Shown here piece by piece: positions 17,895-25,630 of a DNA stretch of 64,000 bases. The position numbers and the translations under genes are program-made. Location of the stretch: NCBI RefSeq assembly GCF_029212645.1, contig NZ_JARGND010000010.1:17197-81196 (forward strand), read 5' to 3'. Source of the stretch: Vannielia sp. (GTDB lineage: Bacteria > Pseudomonadota > Alphaproteobacteria > Rhodobacterales > Rhodobacteraceae). Below the pieces are notes generated by a model. The model was not told the origin of the DNA and ran no database searches. It saw only the letters and a list, made by a program, of their open reading frames with translations. Position 1 is the first letter of the stretch; each line of letters begins with the position of its first letter.

Positions 17895-17998
17895 CCCTCA
17901 AACCGACCGCTTTCAGCGGTGGCGACCTTGCCCCGCCGTGAATCCAAGGAAACAGGGACGCGCAGGTCGTCCCCGGCGCGGCCCTTTCGGGGTGACCG

Positions 17999-18355
17999 TC
18001 AATGCAGGACGCGCTGCGCTGGGGCTGGTGCTGCCTCAGTCCAGCCATCCTGCTCCACATCATCCCACTCGCAGTCACGCTGGCCGTTGCGCCCGGCTTG
18101 GGCAAGTGCCCGCGCGGGACCTTCAATCCGGCCAATCCAGCGCTCCGGCCCAGTGTGCGCCGCCTCCGCCATCGCATCACCCAAGATCGCCGCCGCATGG
18201 TCAACCGGCCAGAGGTCATCGCGCATTGCAGCCAAGGCAAGCTCCGCGACCTCCAGCCCGGCCAGCGCCAGAAAGTGGTAGTCGATGCCATCGTGTTCCG
18301 GCGCGGCCTTGATCTGCTCCATCAGCCGGGCAATGGCCTGCTCATGCTCCTTCAT
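17999..18355 (-). CDS. Hypothetical small helical protein
   Basis: A 118-residue protein (MKEHEQAIARLMEQIKAAPEHDG...) that is largely helical and acidic. The segment LAMRDDLWPVDHAAAILGDAM-like resembles dATP/phage hypothetical proteins, but I cannot place it in a family. ATG 18355 is chosen over an upstream in-frame start at 18403. It lies downstream of another minus-strand gene (18425-18721), and the two probably form an operon. Confidence 0.5.
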   Translation of the reverse strand: MKEHEQAIARLMEQIKAAPEHDGIDYHFLALAGLEVAELALAAMRDDLWPVDHAAAILGDAMAEAAHTGPERWIGRIEGPARALAQAGRNGQRDCEWDDVEQDGWTEAAPAPAQRVLH

Positions 18356-18424
18356 ATCCACGGGAGTGTTCCTTTCGTGTTTGGGCGGAGCGCCGCCCGA
18401 CACCGCGCCGGGCGGCGCGGGGCT

Positions 18425-18721
18425 TCAGGCTGACTTGAAATTGAAAGTCACGCGCTCGCCGTCCATCGACACGCGGACGCTCGGATTGTCGGCTGTCGCG
18501 GCATTCAGCACCGCGACAGCCTCGTTCATCCGTTCAATTGCGCGGGTGAGGTATGGGTCGCCTTCGGGTGACTTCTCGGGCGTGGCCCAGAAAGTGGACC
18601 CTTCCTTGCTGTCCATATGAAGCGTGCAATGTCCCGCGAGGCGTCTGGAATATTGATCGACCCGCCTTGCCGCTTCGATGACCTCTGCGAAGGTCAGTTC
18701 GCGTTTGGTGTTCTCTCCCAT
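18425..18721 (-). CDS. Hypothetical small island protein
   Basis: A 98-residue protein starting MGENTKRELTF, with a C-terminal strand pair (SVRVSMDGERVTFNFKSA). ATG 18721 is preceded by AAGGAGAAG at ideal spacing, which fixes the start. It is divergent from the XRE/ImmA regulatory pair with a 215-bp intergenic region, the usual layout of a satellite's leftward and rightward transcripts. Function unknown. Confidence 0.6.
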   Translation of the reverse strand: MGENTKRELTFAEVIEAARRVDQYSRRLAGHCTLHMDSKEGSTFWATPEKSPEGDPYLTRAIERMNEAVAVLNAATADNPSVRVSMDGERVTFNFKSA

Positions 18722-18880
18722 TGATCTTCTCCTTTTCCATCCGGCCCCATTGGCCAGTGGAAGGAGAATTGCCACACCGCGCGCCCCGTGTCGGTCGCGC
18801 CAATCGGGCGCGGTTCCGGCGGGGATTAGTGCGACGGTTGGGCTGTTAACCTCTTGGGGAGGAAAAATTAACCAACAAGG

Positions 18881-18916
18881 TTGACAGCTCCGCGCGGACA
18901 CCACATATTGGGTGTC
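18881..18916 (+). promoter_or_regulatory. Promoter and palindromic operator of the XRE/ImmA pair
   Basis: TTGACA (18881-18886) and CATATT (18904-18909), spaced 17 bp, form a good sigma-70 promoter. Overlapping the -10 box is the inverted repeat GACACC-n8-GGTGTC (18897-18902 and 18911-18916). It is ideally placed for autorepression by the XRE protein encoded 20 bp downstream. Confidence 0.65.
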
Positions 18917-18936
18917 GAACCACCAGGAGACCAACC

Positions 18937-19293
18937 ATGACCACAGAAATCGGGAAGGAGCTGCGGAAACTGCGAATTGATGAGGATGAACGACTGTTGG
19001 ATATGGCCGCAAGGCTTGAGAAGTCCTCCGCGTTCATCTCCGCCGTAGAGCGGGGGACTAAGACCCCGCCCGAAGGCTTTGTTGAGCTTGTGATCCGGGC
19101 CTACAGGCTGGCTGAGGATGCCGCAGCATCTCTCCGCCGGGCCGCCGACAGATCACGCAAAAACTTTACTCTGGAGGCAGACAGCCTCTTGGCGAGGGAC
19201 ACCGCAGGGCTGATGGCCCGCCGGATGAATTCGCTGTCCGAGGATGAGCTCAACAACATCTTCCAAATCCTCAGCAAGAAGGACGCGAAATGA
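18937..19293 (+). CDS. XRE-family transcriptional repressor
   Basis: A 118-residue protein with an N-terminal Cro/CI-type helix-turn-helix (LRKLRIDEDERLLDMAARLEKSSAFISAVERG) and a helical C-terminal region. It is immediately followed, with an ATGA overlap, by an ImmA/IrrE-type metallopeptidase. In ICEBs1 and phages such pairs form a switch in which the peptidase inactivates the repressor after DNA damage or helper signals. The palindrome overlapping its own promoter fits autoregulation. Ribosome-binding site CAGGAGACC precedes ATG 18937. Confidence 0.85.
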   Translation: MTTEIGKELRKLRIDEDERLLDMAARLEKSSAFISAVERGTKTPPEGFVELVIRAYRLAEDAAASLRRAADRSRKNFTLEADSLLARDTAGLMARRMNSLSEDELNNIFQILSKKDAK

Positions 19294-19829
19294 CTGAGAC
19301 GAATGACTTCATTGTGCCGCCGCGCCGCTGGGCGGAAATCGGCGGCATCGCGGACAACCTCCGCCACCAACTCGGGCAGGCACAAACGCCCTGTGTGCCG
19401 GTGATCGAGATCATTGAGCGCGTGCTGGACCAGCGGCTCGGGCTCCTCAACTTTGAGGTTGGGAGCCAAAAGGAAATGGGCCGTGCGGAGGGCTACACCT
19501 GCCCCAAGGGCGAATTCATTATGCTCCGCGAGGATGTTTATGAGGGTGTCTGGGCGGGTGAGGGTCGCGCACGGTTCACCACCGCCCATGAGTTGGGCCA
19601 CTGGGCGATGCATACCAACATCCCGCTCGCCCGGGCGCGGAGGGGGGATGGCACCCCGTCCTTCCGTCTGGCCGAGCCGCAGGCGAACCAGTTTGCCGCA
19701 GAGTTCCTGATGCCGGAGTGCTTCATTGACGCTCTGGACGATGAGGATGACCTGATACAGCGCTTCGGCGTCTCGTGGGAGGCGGCGCGCAACCGGCTGC
19801 GCTACCTCCACAAAAACGGGAGGCTCTAA
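19290..19829 (+). CDS. ImmA/IrrE-family metallopeptidase (COG2856)
   Basis: A 179-residue protein with the zinc-peptidase motif HELGH (His100, Glu101, His104) in TTAHELGHWAMH and a downstream glutamate region (EPQANQFAAEFLMPE) that supplies the third ligand. Overlaps the XRE gene by four bases. It most likely cleaves or destabilises the partner repressor to derepress the island; a toxin-antitoxin role is the alternative reading of such pairs. Confidence 0.85.
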   Translation: MTETNDFIVPPRRWAEIGGIADNLRHQLGQAQTPCVPVIEIIERVLDQRLGLLNFEVGSQKEMGRAEGYTCPKGEFIMLREDVYEGVWAGEGRARFTTAHELGHWAMHTNIPLARARRGDGTPSFRLAEPQANQFAAEFLMPECFIDALDDEDDLIQRFGVSWEAARNRLRYLHKNGRL

Positions 19830-19998
19830 CGAAAGAAGGCTCAGGTTGGCGCCCGAGCCTCCTCGCAGATTTCTTCATCGTGCATCAGGGGCTTGACGAT
19901 GCAGAGCCTCCCGGAAGCGCAAATCAGTCTCCTAAGCAAGACTGCACATAGCGCAATCTGGGTCTAAAGGCAAGATACGCCCCGAAGTGGAGAGTGTA

Positions 19999-20136
19999 AT
20001 GACCAAGCGTCACACACCCCCTCCGCCGGGATACCGGTATGTCTTCCGCCCTTGGCGGACATGCCCAAAGACCGGCACCCGGCTCTACGCGAAAGCGTTT
20101 GGGCTGCGGGCGTGGCCTATTCTGATCCCGGAATAG
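19999..20136 (+). CDS. Small basic protein (45 aa)
   Basis: A 45-residue Pro/Arg-rich protein beginning MTKRHTPPPPGYRYVF and ending WPILIPE. GGAGA lies six bases upstream of ATG 19999. The mix of PPPPGYRYVFRPW and TGTRLYAKAFG is non-random and resembles short proteins I associate with alphaproteobacterial phages and islands, but no function is known. Confidence 0.6.
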   Translation: MTKRHTPPPPGYRYVFRPWRTCPKTGTRLYAKAFGLRAWPILIPE

Positions 20137-20210
20137 ACACCCCACCCAGATCAACGGGAGGCGCGATTAGCGTGCCTCCCACCCACCATGCACTAATGAA
20201 AGCAGAATAG

Positions 20211-20327
20211 ATGAAATCGAAATCGTTCAAAGTTGGCCGCAGCGCCAAGACTGGCCGCTTCACCACGGTCAAGAAGGCCACGCAACGCAAGTCCACCCAC
20301 GTGGTGGAGACCATCAAGAAGAAGTGA
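20211..20327 (+). CDS. Small basic protein (38 aa)
   Basis: A 38-residue, lysine-rich protein starting MKSKSFKVGRSAKTGRF, with THVVETIKKK at the C-terminus. The pattern FKxGRxAKTGRF...VxxA...T(V)VET matches a widespread family of very short uncharacterised bacterial and phage proteins. No cysteine or enzymatic motif. The start is the only ATG available and the frame is closed by TGA at 20325-20327. Confidence 0.6.
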   Translation: MKSKSFKVGRSAKTGRFTTVKKATQRKSTHVVETIKKK

Positions 20328-20388
20328 CGGCCATCGTCGTGCCCTGCGACAGAGCTTCGCGGGGCACGACAGTTCACAGGAGATAAGC

Positions 20389-20793
20389 ATGGTAGAATAC
20401 ACTGACCTGCCGCCCGAGGCGGCTGAGCTGATCCAGCGCCAGTATGACATTGACCGCGCCGACGCCGGACCAAAGGCCCCGGTTTCCAGCTTCCGCTACC
20501 GGGGCGTCCAGATTGAGAGCCGGTGGGCGGTCATGGCAGAGCTGGACACCATGCGCCGGATCATCGACGCGATGCCCGAGCTTATGGCGCGCCGTCTCGA
20601 AACAATCTGGTGCGATTCAAATGCCGGGGCTTGTTACACGGTGACCGTCCGGCCCGGCCTCTGGCTGCCCGACCTCCGCTGGGCAATCGCTGACGCTGTG
20701 ATGGAGGCTGGGGGCGGCCACAACGGCATCATGGTCGAGGCGGACGGCGGCAATGGCTGCGACATCGACCCTGACTGGGGCGAGGTGGCGTGA
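20389..20793 (+). CDS. Hypothetical island protein
   Basis: A 134-residue acidic protein (MVEYTDLPPEAAEL...) with a central helix and a C-terminal Gly/Asp-rich end. AGGAGATAAGC precedes ATG 20389, fixing the start. It is the last protein-coding gene of the island, directly before the inverted arm-type repeats and the tRNA. Family unknown. Confidence 0.6.
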   Translation: MVEYTDLPPEAAELIQRQYDIDRADAGPKAPVSSFRYRGVQIESRWAVMAELDTMRRIIDAMPELMARRLETIWCDSNAGACYTVTVRPGLWLPDLRWAIADAVMEAGGGHNGIMVEADGGNGCDIDPDWGEVA

Positions 20794-20802
20794 GTCGCCT
20801 CC

Positions 20803-20822
20803 GGGTAACGCTGGGGTAACGC
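20803..20822 (-). repeat. Paired inverted arm-type sites left of the island tRNA
   Basis: GGGTAACGCT (20803-20812) and GGGGTAACGC (20813-20822) are the reverse complement of the GCGTTACCCC repeats near the integrase. They lie between the last island gene and the tRNA. Together with 20964-20983 they bracket the tRNA in inverted orientation. Confidence 0.5.
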
Positions 20823-20871
20823 AGAATTGACCCGTTGCCGGTCCCGTAAGTGCTTGATTTCGTGGGGTGGG

Positions 20872-20946
<75 letters not shown>

Positions 20947-20961
20947 CCGCTGTTTTCCAGA

Positions 20962-20990
20962 TAGCTACCCCGGGCGTTACCCCGGATCAA
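20962..20990 (-). promoter_or_regulatory. Putative promoter of the island tRNA-Thr, overlapping arm-type sites
   Basis: On the minus strand TTGATC (20985-20990) and TAGCTA (20962-20967) are spaced 17 bp, about 16 bp upstream of the tRNA 5' end. The spacer contains the arm-type repeat GCGTTACCCC (plus strand 20974-20983) and a variant GCTACCCC lies at 20964-20971, so integrase binding could compete with transcription. Confidence 0.45.
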
Positions 20991-21042
20991 GCGGGCTCTG
21001 GAAAAGCCCTTCAGTATCAGCCGCCTCTGCGCCCGGAGCCTC

Positions 21043-21082
21043 CCCTTACCAAGGGTGTGCTCTACCACTGAGCTACCACAGC
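21043..21082 (-). pseudogene. 5' half of disrupted chromosomal tRNA-Thr(GGU), with right island core
   Basis: Minus-strand sequence GCTGTGGTAGCTCAGTGG... gives the acceptor 5' strand, D arm and anticodon arm up to the core CCCTTGGTAAGGG (21043-21055 on plus). Past the core it runs into GAGGCTCCGGGC, which has no T arm, so the gene is not restored. Its matching 3' half is at 8520-8567. Confidence 0.85.
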
Positions 21083-21127
21083 ATCCGTTCCGCCACCTCT
21101 GCGGATGCAGCGCGCGGCGTGAGGGGC

Positions 21128-21155
21128 CTTTTACATCAGTCCTGTTGAAGTGCAA
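21128..21155 (-). promoter_or_regulatory. Original tRNA-Thr promoter, now driving the 5' fragment
   Basis: Minus strand TTGCAC (21150-21155) and TAAAAG (21128-21133) with a 16-bp spacer lie about 45 bp upstream of the tRNA 5' half. Transcription from here would run through the fragment and into the island tRNA 96 bp further on, so the host promoter may also serve the replacement gene. Confidence 0.45.
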
Positions 21156-21198
21156 GCCTTCTCTATGGCATTTTCGGTGGCTTTCGCAGCTTCCCGCG

Positions 21199-22134
21199 TC
21201 AGCCAAATGCCGCGCGCAGATCAATCCGCCCGGTCCCGGCGCCTTGTCGCGCCAGATCGGCCAGCGACTCGTGCAGGCGGGTCTCGATCCAGGCGCTGGT
21301 TTTCAGGCGATTCGGATCTGGATGGTTGCGAACTGCGCGGATGTAGGGGTTGGTGTTCAGCTCGAACACCGCGTGCCCGCTTTGCGACGCGGCAAAATCC
21401 ACCCGGCCAAACTCCATTCCGGTAACGGCCATCACCCGGCGCACCAGCCCGTCATGCGGCCATGGCTCCAGGGCGGCGTGATCGGCGGCATAGGCCTCGG
21501 CCCCGGCCGCTCCCTCCACGCCGGATTTCGCCACCCAGTGATGATCGCTCACCGTCAGCCCCGGGATGATCGCATCGCCAACGCCATAGCCCGACAGCTT
21601 GCGAAACACCCCGTTCTGCTCCGCCACTCCAGTATATTCGATGAAGGCCAGATCGCTCAGCGTGTGCCCCTCCTCCAGGGCGCTTTTCAATGCCGCAGCG
21701 GCGGCGTCCGGGCCTTCCAACAGGTCTCCGATCACCCCGCGATGCGCCCAGAGCGTCCGCAGAAAAACCGGAAACCGCTCTGGCACCTCGCCCAAGGCTG
21801 GCAACCAGCAGGTAAAGCGGTTGATGCCCTCCCGGTGCAGCGCTTTCAACAAGGCCGCGCGCGGCAGGAACCGCGTTGGATCGTTCAGGACAGGTGCGCC
21901 CGCCGCCTTGACCCGCGCATGCAAGCGGGCGGCCACCTCAAGCCAGGGCGGCGACATCCGCTCGAAGTCGGTAAATATCGCCGCGCCCCCCGGCAGATGC
22001 CAGCGCCGCACCGCCTGTTCATAGCCGATCAGCTCGATCCGATAGCCATGTCGCCCGGCCCCTGCCCGCATCGCGCGAAAGGTGTTGCGCCGCTGCCGAG
22101 TGGTGAAAATCAGGAGGCGGGGCAGGGCTGGCAT
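21199..22134 (-). CDS. ATP-grasp family protein, candidate peptide ligase
   Basis: A 311-residue protein with an ATP-grasp-like C-terminal half: the metal/ATP-binding pattern FGRVDFA...HAVFELNTNP is typical of RimK/D-Ala-D-Ala ligase-type enzymes. The N-terminus (RLLIFTTRQRRNTFRAM) resembles a preATP-grasp domain. It is divergent from a 50-residue Lys/Gly-rich peptide gene with a 74-bp shared promoter region. ATP-grasp enzymes join carboxylates to amines or hydroxyls; the neighbouring peptide is a natural candidate substrate, but the specific reaction is unknown. Confidence 0.7.
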   Translation of the reverse strand: MPALPRLLIFTTRQRRNTFRAMRAGAGRHGYRIELIGYEQAVRRWHLPGGAAIFTDFERMSPPWLEVAARLHARVKAAGAPVLNDPTRFLPRAALLKALHREGINRFTCWLPALGEVPERFPVFLRTLWAHRGVIGDLLEGPDAAAAALKSALEEGHTLSDLAFIEYTGVAEQNGVFRKLSGYGVGDAIIPGLTVSDHHWVAKSGVEGAAGAEAYAADHAALEPWPHDGLVRRVMAVTGMEFGRVDFAASQSGHAVFELNTNPYIRAVRNHPDPNRLKTSAWIETRLHESLADLARQGAGTGRIDLRAAFG

Positions 22135-22144
22135 TGGGTTATCC

Positions 22145-22174
22145 TTGACAGAACGTGGTGAATCGGCGTTACTT
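22145..22174 (+). promoter_or_regulatory. Promoter of the peptide-hydroxylase pair
   Basis: TTGACA at 22145-22150 with TTACTT at 22169-22174 (18-bp spacer) lies 35 bp upstream of the peptide ATG, in the divergent intergenic region. Confidence 0.45.
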
Positions 22175-22208
22175 TTCGCACGTTAACCCAAAATGCAGGA
22201 CCGATAAC

Positions 22209-22361
22209 ATGACCAAGATTGACCCTTCCAAGCTGCTCGGCTTCAAACTCGATTCGGCAGAAGCCGAAGGCCTCAAGATGGGCAAAAAGGCTGGCATTAA
22301 ACTTGGCGGTAAAGTCGGCGCCAAGGCAGGTGTGAAATCCGTCGCTGCCCCCCGGTCGTAA
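22209..22361 (+). CDS. Candidate RiPP precursor peptide with Lys/Gly repeats
   Basis: A 50-residue peptide. The N-terminal part, MTKIDPSKLLGFKLDSAEAEG, looks like a leader. The C-terminal part is a repeating G-x-K-x-G-x-K pattern with alternating Lys, Gly and small hydrophobic residues, ending in SVAAPRS. AGGA lies 9 bases before ATG 22209. The stop is followed at once (TAAATG) by an HExxH-type protein gene. Small size, leader-plus-repeat layout and the two neighbouring enzymes suggest a ribosomally made, modified peptide. Against this, a simple basic structural peptide is possible. No known precursor family is claimed. Confidence 0.65.
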   Translation: MTKIDPSKLLGFKLDSAEAEGLKMGKKAGIKLGGKVGAKAGVKSVAAPRS

Positions 22362-23372
22362 ATGAGCGGCCTTTCGGGCGTGGCACCAGCACCGCCCTCT
22401 GATGACATCCTCTACGGCTTCGTTCCAGACCCGGCGCGAGGCCGCTTCCTTGATGCGCGGATGCATCACGAGCTCGCCGCCAGCTTGAGCCATTTGGCCG
22501 AAGCCAGCGCCGCAACGCCGGATGTCGCCGCCCCGCTCGCTGACGCCGCGCAACGCCTCGCGGCGGGCCAGCTTGTTGGCCCCGAAGCCTTCGCCCGCTA
22601 CTTCCAGATCGCTGCCCAGCTCCTCGCGGACGAACCGAGCGGCCTGCCCGAACACCTCGCCGCGCTGACCCGCGAAATTGCCACGCCGCGCGGGGGCCTC
22701 ACCGTCGTGCCACGCGGCGGCGCGGGCGAGCTTGATGCGTTGATGGAGCTGCGCATGGGCGCAGAAGCCGCCGATTTTGCCCTCTCCAGTGCGGCCAAGG
22801 CCGAAGCCCTCAAGGCCCGCCTCGCCGAAGCCTTCGCGCTGATGAAACAAGCGCTGCCGGATCTGCATGGCGAGTTGACCGCAATCACCCACAGGGTCGT
22901 CGCTGCAGAAGGGCGCAAGGACAGCAAGTTCCAGTTCGATGGCGCATCGCACTACCAGTTCTGGGGCATGTTGCTGCTGAACCCGGCCTTCCACCCCACC
23001 CGCCTCGCACTGGCCGAGGTGCTGACTCATGAAATCTCGCACAGCCTGCTCTTTGGGCTAACCATCGACGCACCGCTGGTGTTCAACCCGGACGACGCGC
23101 TTTACCCGTCGCCGCTGCGCGCCGATGATCGCCCGATGGATGGCATCTACCACGCCGCCTATGTCTCCGCCCGCATGGCCTGGGCGATGGAAAATCTGGC
23201 CGCCTCGCCGCACCTTACCCCCGAAGAACGCACCGACGCGCTGAACCGCGCGGCAGAAGACCGTGCGAACTTTGCCGCAGGGTATTCGGTGGTTGAAGCC
23301 CATGGTGACCTCTCCGATGCGGGCGCCGCAATCATGTCTCGCGCCGCCGCATGGATTGCCGCCCCGCACTGA
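22362..23372 (+). CDS. HExxH protein of the putative peptide beta-hydroxylase type
   Basis: A 336-residue protein with a helical N-terminal domain and the segment LALAEVLTHEISHSLL. This gives a metal motif H223-E224-x2-H227, followed by PSPLRADDRPMDGIYHAAYVSARM. That succession (ExxxHExxH, then RxDxRPxxGxxHxxY) is the hallmark of the HExxH-motif family found in RiPP loci and described as 2-oxoglutarate-dependent peptide beta-hydroxylases. Its start codon touches the stop of the candidate precursor peptide. I infer that it hydroxylates that peptide; a peptidase role is the alternative. Confidence 0.75.
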   Translation: MSGLSGVAPAPPSDDILYGFVPDPARGRFLDARMHHELAASLSHLAEASAATPDVAAPLADAAQRLAAGQLVGPEAFARYFQIAAQLLADEPSGLPEHLAALTREIATPRGGLTVVPRGGAGELDALMELRMGAEAADFALSSAAKAEALKARLAEAFALMKQALPDLHGELTAITHRVVAAEGRKDSKFQFDGASHYQFWGMLLLNPAFHPTRLALAEVLTHEISHSLLFGLTIDAPLVFNPDDALYPSPLRADDRPMDGIYHAAYVSARMAWAMENLAASPHLTPEERTDALNRAAEDRANFAAGYSVVEAHGDLSDAGAAIMSRAAAWIAAPH

Positions 23373-23395
23373 CGCCAGACTCTGGACGCGCCAAG

Positions 23396-23414
23396 CCCCA
23401 TGCCTTATGGGGAG
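23396..23414 (+). promoter_or_regulatory. Hairpin covering the ribosome site of the next gene
   Basis: CCCCAT-gcctt-ATGGGG (23396-23412) forms a 6-bp stem whose 3' arm contains most of the GGGGAG ribosome site for ATG 23418. It could limit translation of that gene or end transcription of the peptide operon. No T-run follows. Confidence 0.35.
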
Positions 23415-23417
23415 CGC

Positions 23418-23588
23418 ATGGCGAAGACCCAAAAGCCCTCGCGCGAAGACCGGCTGAAACAGGCGCTCAAGGCAAATATGGCGCGCCGTAAGGCACAGGC
23501 TCGCGCACGCGCCGCACCGGATGATGCGGGGCAGCGGGCCACGAGTAGTAAAGAGGGCAGTGATGGACAGGATTCTGGTCAAAGGTAA
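23418..23588 (+). CDS. Small basic protein upstream of murA
   Basis: A 56-residue protein, [21 protein letters not shown]..., with an N-terminal basic helix and a hydrophilic tail. It overlaps the murA start by 26 bases in another frame. Proteins like this commonly precede murA in the Roseobacter group. Ribosome site GGGGAG lies four bases before ATG 23418. The function is unknown. Confidence 0.65.
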   Translation: MAKTQKPSREDRLKQALKANMARRKAQARARAAPDDAGQRATSSKEGSDGQDSGQR

Positions 23589-24831
23589 CGGCGCGCTTTC
23601 GGGAGAAATTCCGATTTCGGGGGCAAAGAACGCCTGCCTTACCCTCATGCCCGCAACGCTCCTTTCGGATGAGCCGCTTACCCTCACCAACGCGCCCCGC
23701 CTGTCGGATATCGCGACGATGACCGAGCTTTTGCAGTCGCTCGGCTGCGAGGTAACCTCGCTTCAGGCCGGGCAGGTGCAGGCGATGTCTTCGCATGATC
23801 TGAACAACCACAAGGCCGATTATGACATCGTGCGCAAGATGCGCGCTTCCAACCTGGTGCTTGGCCCGATGATCGCGCGGCTGGGCCATGCGGTTGTATC
23901 CTTGCCCGGCGGCTGCGCCATTGGCGCCCGCCCGATGGACATTCACATCCACGGCCTTGAGGCCCTTGGCGCCCAGATCGAGCTGAAAGAGGGCTACCTG
24001 CACGCCAAGGCCCCCTCGGGCCTCAAAGGCGCTGTGGTTGATTTCCCCTTTGCCTCGGTCGGCGCGACCGAAAACATCATGATGGCCGCCACGCTGGCCA
24101 AGGGCACCACCGTTCTCAAAAATGCCGCCCGCGAGCCAGAGATCGTGGACCTGGCCGATTGCCTGCGCAAGATGGGCGCGCAGATCGAGGGTGACGGCAC
24201 CTCTGAAATCACCATTCAGGGCGTTGACAGCCTGCACGGCGCGACCCACCCCGTTGTCTCCGACCGGATCGAGCTTGGCACCTATATGCTGGCCCCGGTG
24301 ATCGCCGGCGGCGAGGTTGAGTGCCTCGGCGGCAAGCTCTCGCTGGTGCAAAGCTTCGCCAACAAGCTTGAAGAGGCGGGCGTTGAAGTCACCGAAACCG
24401 CCCGTGGCCTCAAGGTCAAGCGCACCACCGACCGGGTGAAATCGGTTGATGTGGTGACAGAGCCGTTCCCCGGTTTCCCGACCGATCTGCAAGCGCAGAT
24501 GATGGCGCTGATGTGCACCGCCGAGGGCGAGAGCGTGCTCGAAGAGAAGATCTTTGAAAACCGCTTCATGCACGCCCCTGAACTCACCCGCATGGGTGCC
24601 GAGATCGAGGTTCAGGGCGGCACCGCCACCGTCAAGGGCGTGGCGCGGCTGAAAGGCGCCCCTGTTATGGCGACCGACCTGCGCGCCTCGGTCTCGCTCA
24701 TCCTCGCGGGCCTTGCCGCCGAAGGCGAAACCGTTGTCAGCCGCGTCTACCACCTTGATCGCGGCTACGAGCACGTGGTGCGCAAACTCTCCGGCATCGG
24801 CGCAAATATCGAGCGGATCAGCGGCGAATAA
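23563..24831 (+). CDS. murA: UDP-N-acetylglucosamine 1-carboxyvinyltransferase
   Basis: The 422-residue enzyme transfers enolpyruvate from PEP to UDP-GlcNAc, the first committed step of peptidoglycan synthesis, in the cytoplasm. The active-site cysteine is Cys118 in [16 protein letters not shown], the fosfomycin target. The N-terminus ([23 protein letters not shown]) and C-terminus ([21 protein letters not shown]) are full family matches. ATG 23563 is chosen over an upstream in-frame ATG at 23521. Confidence 0.97.
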   Translation: MDRILVKGNGALSGEIPISGAKNACLTLMPATLLSDEPLTLTNAPRLSDIATMTELLQSLGCEVTSLQAGQVQAMSSHDLNNHKADYDIVRKMRASNLVLGPMIARLGHAVVSLPGGCAIGARPMDIHIHGLEALGAQIELKEGYLHAKAPSGLKGAVVDFPFASVGATENIMMAATLAKGTTVLKNAAREPEIVDLADCLRKMGAQIEGDGTSEITIQGVDSLHGATHPVVSDRIELGTYMLAPVIAGGEVECLGGKLSLVQSFANKLEEAGVEVTETARGLKVKRTTDRVKSVDVVTEPFPGFPTDLQAQMMALMCTAEGESVLEEKIFENRFMHAPELTRMGAEIEVQGGTATVKGVARLKGAPVMATDLRASVSLILAGLAAEGETVVSRVYHLDRGYEHVVRKLSGIGANIERISGE

Positions 24832-24856
24832 TTGCCCGCCAGGTCGCGGGAGCAAT
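24831..24856 (+). terminator. Terminator-like hairpin after murA
   Basis: ATTGC-ccgc-caggtc-gcgg-ga-GCAAT (24831-24856) begins at the murA stop. The stem is GC-rich but lacks a following T-run, so termination is only probable. The remaining 290 bases before the next gene contain a conserved motif at 24983-25030. Confidence 0.4.
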
Positions 24857-24982
24857 CAACCGGACACAAAACCCCACGCGCCTCGCGCTCCGCGCTCCTG
24901 CCGCTGGCCTGTGGCGGAGGCTCCGGCAAGCATCCTTGCCACTCCCCTGCGGCACCGCCCGCCGCCTTCACCATGAAATGTC

Positions 24983-25030
24983 GCAAATGTCGCCCATATG
25001 GGGTGTGCATCCCTTGTGCATCGCTTGTGG
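24983..25030 (+). repeat. Conserved intergenic motif, copy 1
   Basis: GCAAAT, CATATG, TGTGCATC and TGTGCATCGCTTGTGG occur in that order, with a TTAAC-type element about 30 bp downstream. The same order and spacing occur on the other strand at 42655-42703. This copy lies about 120 bp upstream of the DUF2948 gene. It could be a regulatory site, a small RNA promoter or an interspersed repeat. Confidence 0.55.
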
Positions 25031-25147
25031 CCCCCACAATCCTCCCCCTTTGTTCCGATCTTAACCCGCCTGTCCGCTTGAGACCGGGGCGCTTAGCGCC
25101 TATGTCTTTGACAACGTGACCCATCCCATCCCGCCCGGAGGCCCGCT

Positions 25148-25630
25148 TTGTCTGACGATGCCAAATTTGAAGACGGCGACGAACGCCCGATCTATATCGC
25201 CGCGATGGATGCAGGCTCTGTGCCGATCGTTGCGTCACTGGTGCAGGATGCAATCTTTCCCATCACCGAGATGAAATGGGATCGCGCGCACCGCGAATTT
25301 GCCCTTCTTCTCAATCGCTTCCGCTGGGAAGACAAGCCCCGCGCCGAGGCCAGTGGCCGCCCCTACGAGCGGGTTCAATCGGTGCTGCGGCTGGGCGATG
25401 TAACAGGCGTTTCCACGATGGGGATTGACCGGCACGATAGTGAAACCATCCTCTCCCTGCTCGATATCACGTGGCAGGAGGGCGAAGATGGCACCGGGGT
25501 TGTGGTGCTCACACTGGCAGGCGACGGCGCGATCAAGCTCACCGTGGAATGCCTTGATATCGTGTTAAAAGATGTCACCCGCCCCTACATCGCCCCCTCC
25601 GGCCACGCCCCCACCCACCCCGCCGTGTGA
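25148..25630 (+). CDS. DUF2948 family protein
   Basis: A 160-residue protein of the alphaproteobacterial DUF2948 family, with the typical MDAGSVPIVASLVQDAIFPITEM...RFRWE...LRLGDV segments. The start is TTG at 25148, supported by GGAGG seven bases upstream and by the family N-terminus. Its stop overlaps the following GTG start (GTGA). It heads a run leading to hisD, a conserved order in the group. Function unknown. Confidence 0.85.
   Translation: MSDDAKFEDGDERPIYIAAMDAGSVPIVASLVQDAIFPITEMKWDRAHREFALLLNRFRWEDKPRAEASGRPYERVQSVLRLGDVTGVSTMGIDRHDSETILSLLDITWQEGEDGTGVVVLTLAGDGAIKLTVECLDIVLKDVTRPYIAPSGHAPTHPAV

Noticed and set aside
16573..18291. Upstream extension of the minus-strand 15463-16572 gene
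   Set aside because: It is antisense to two coupled plus-strand genes and Arg/Gly/Pro-rich like a GC shadow; the family-like start is ATG 16572.
21043..21082. Right tRNA fragment as a restored, functional tRNA
   Set aside because: After the core the sequence GAGGCTCCGGGC has no T arm and cannot pair with the GCTGTG acceptor strand.
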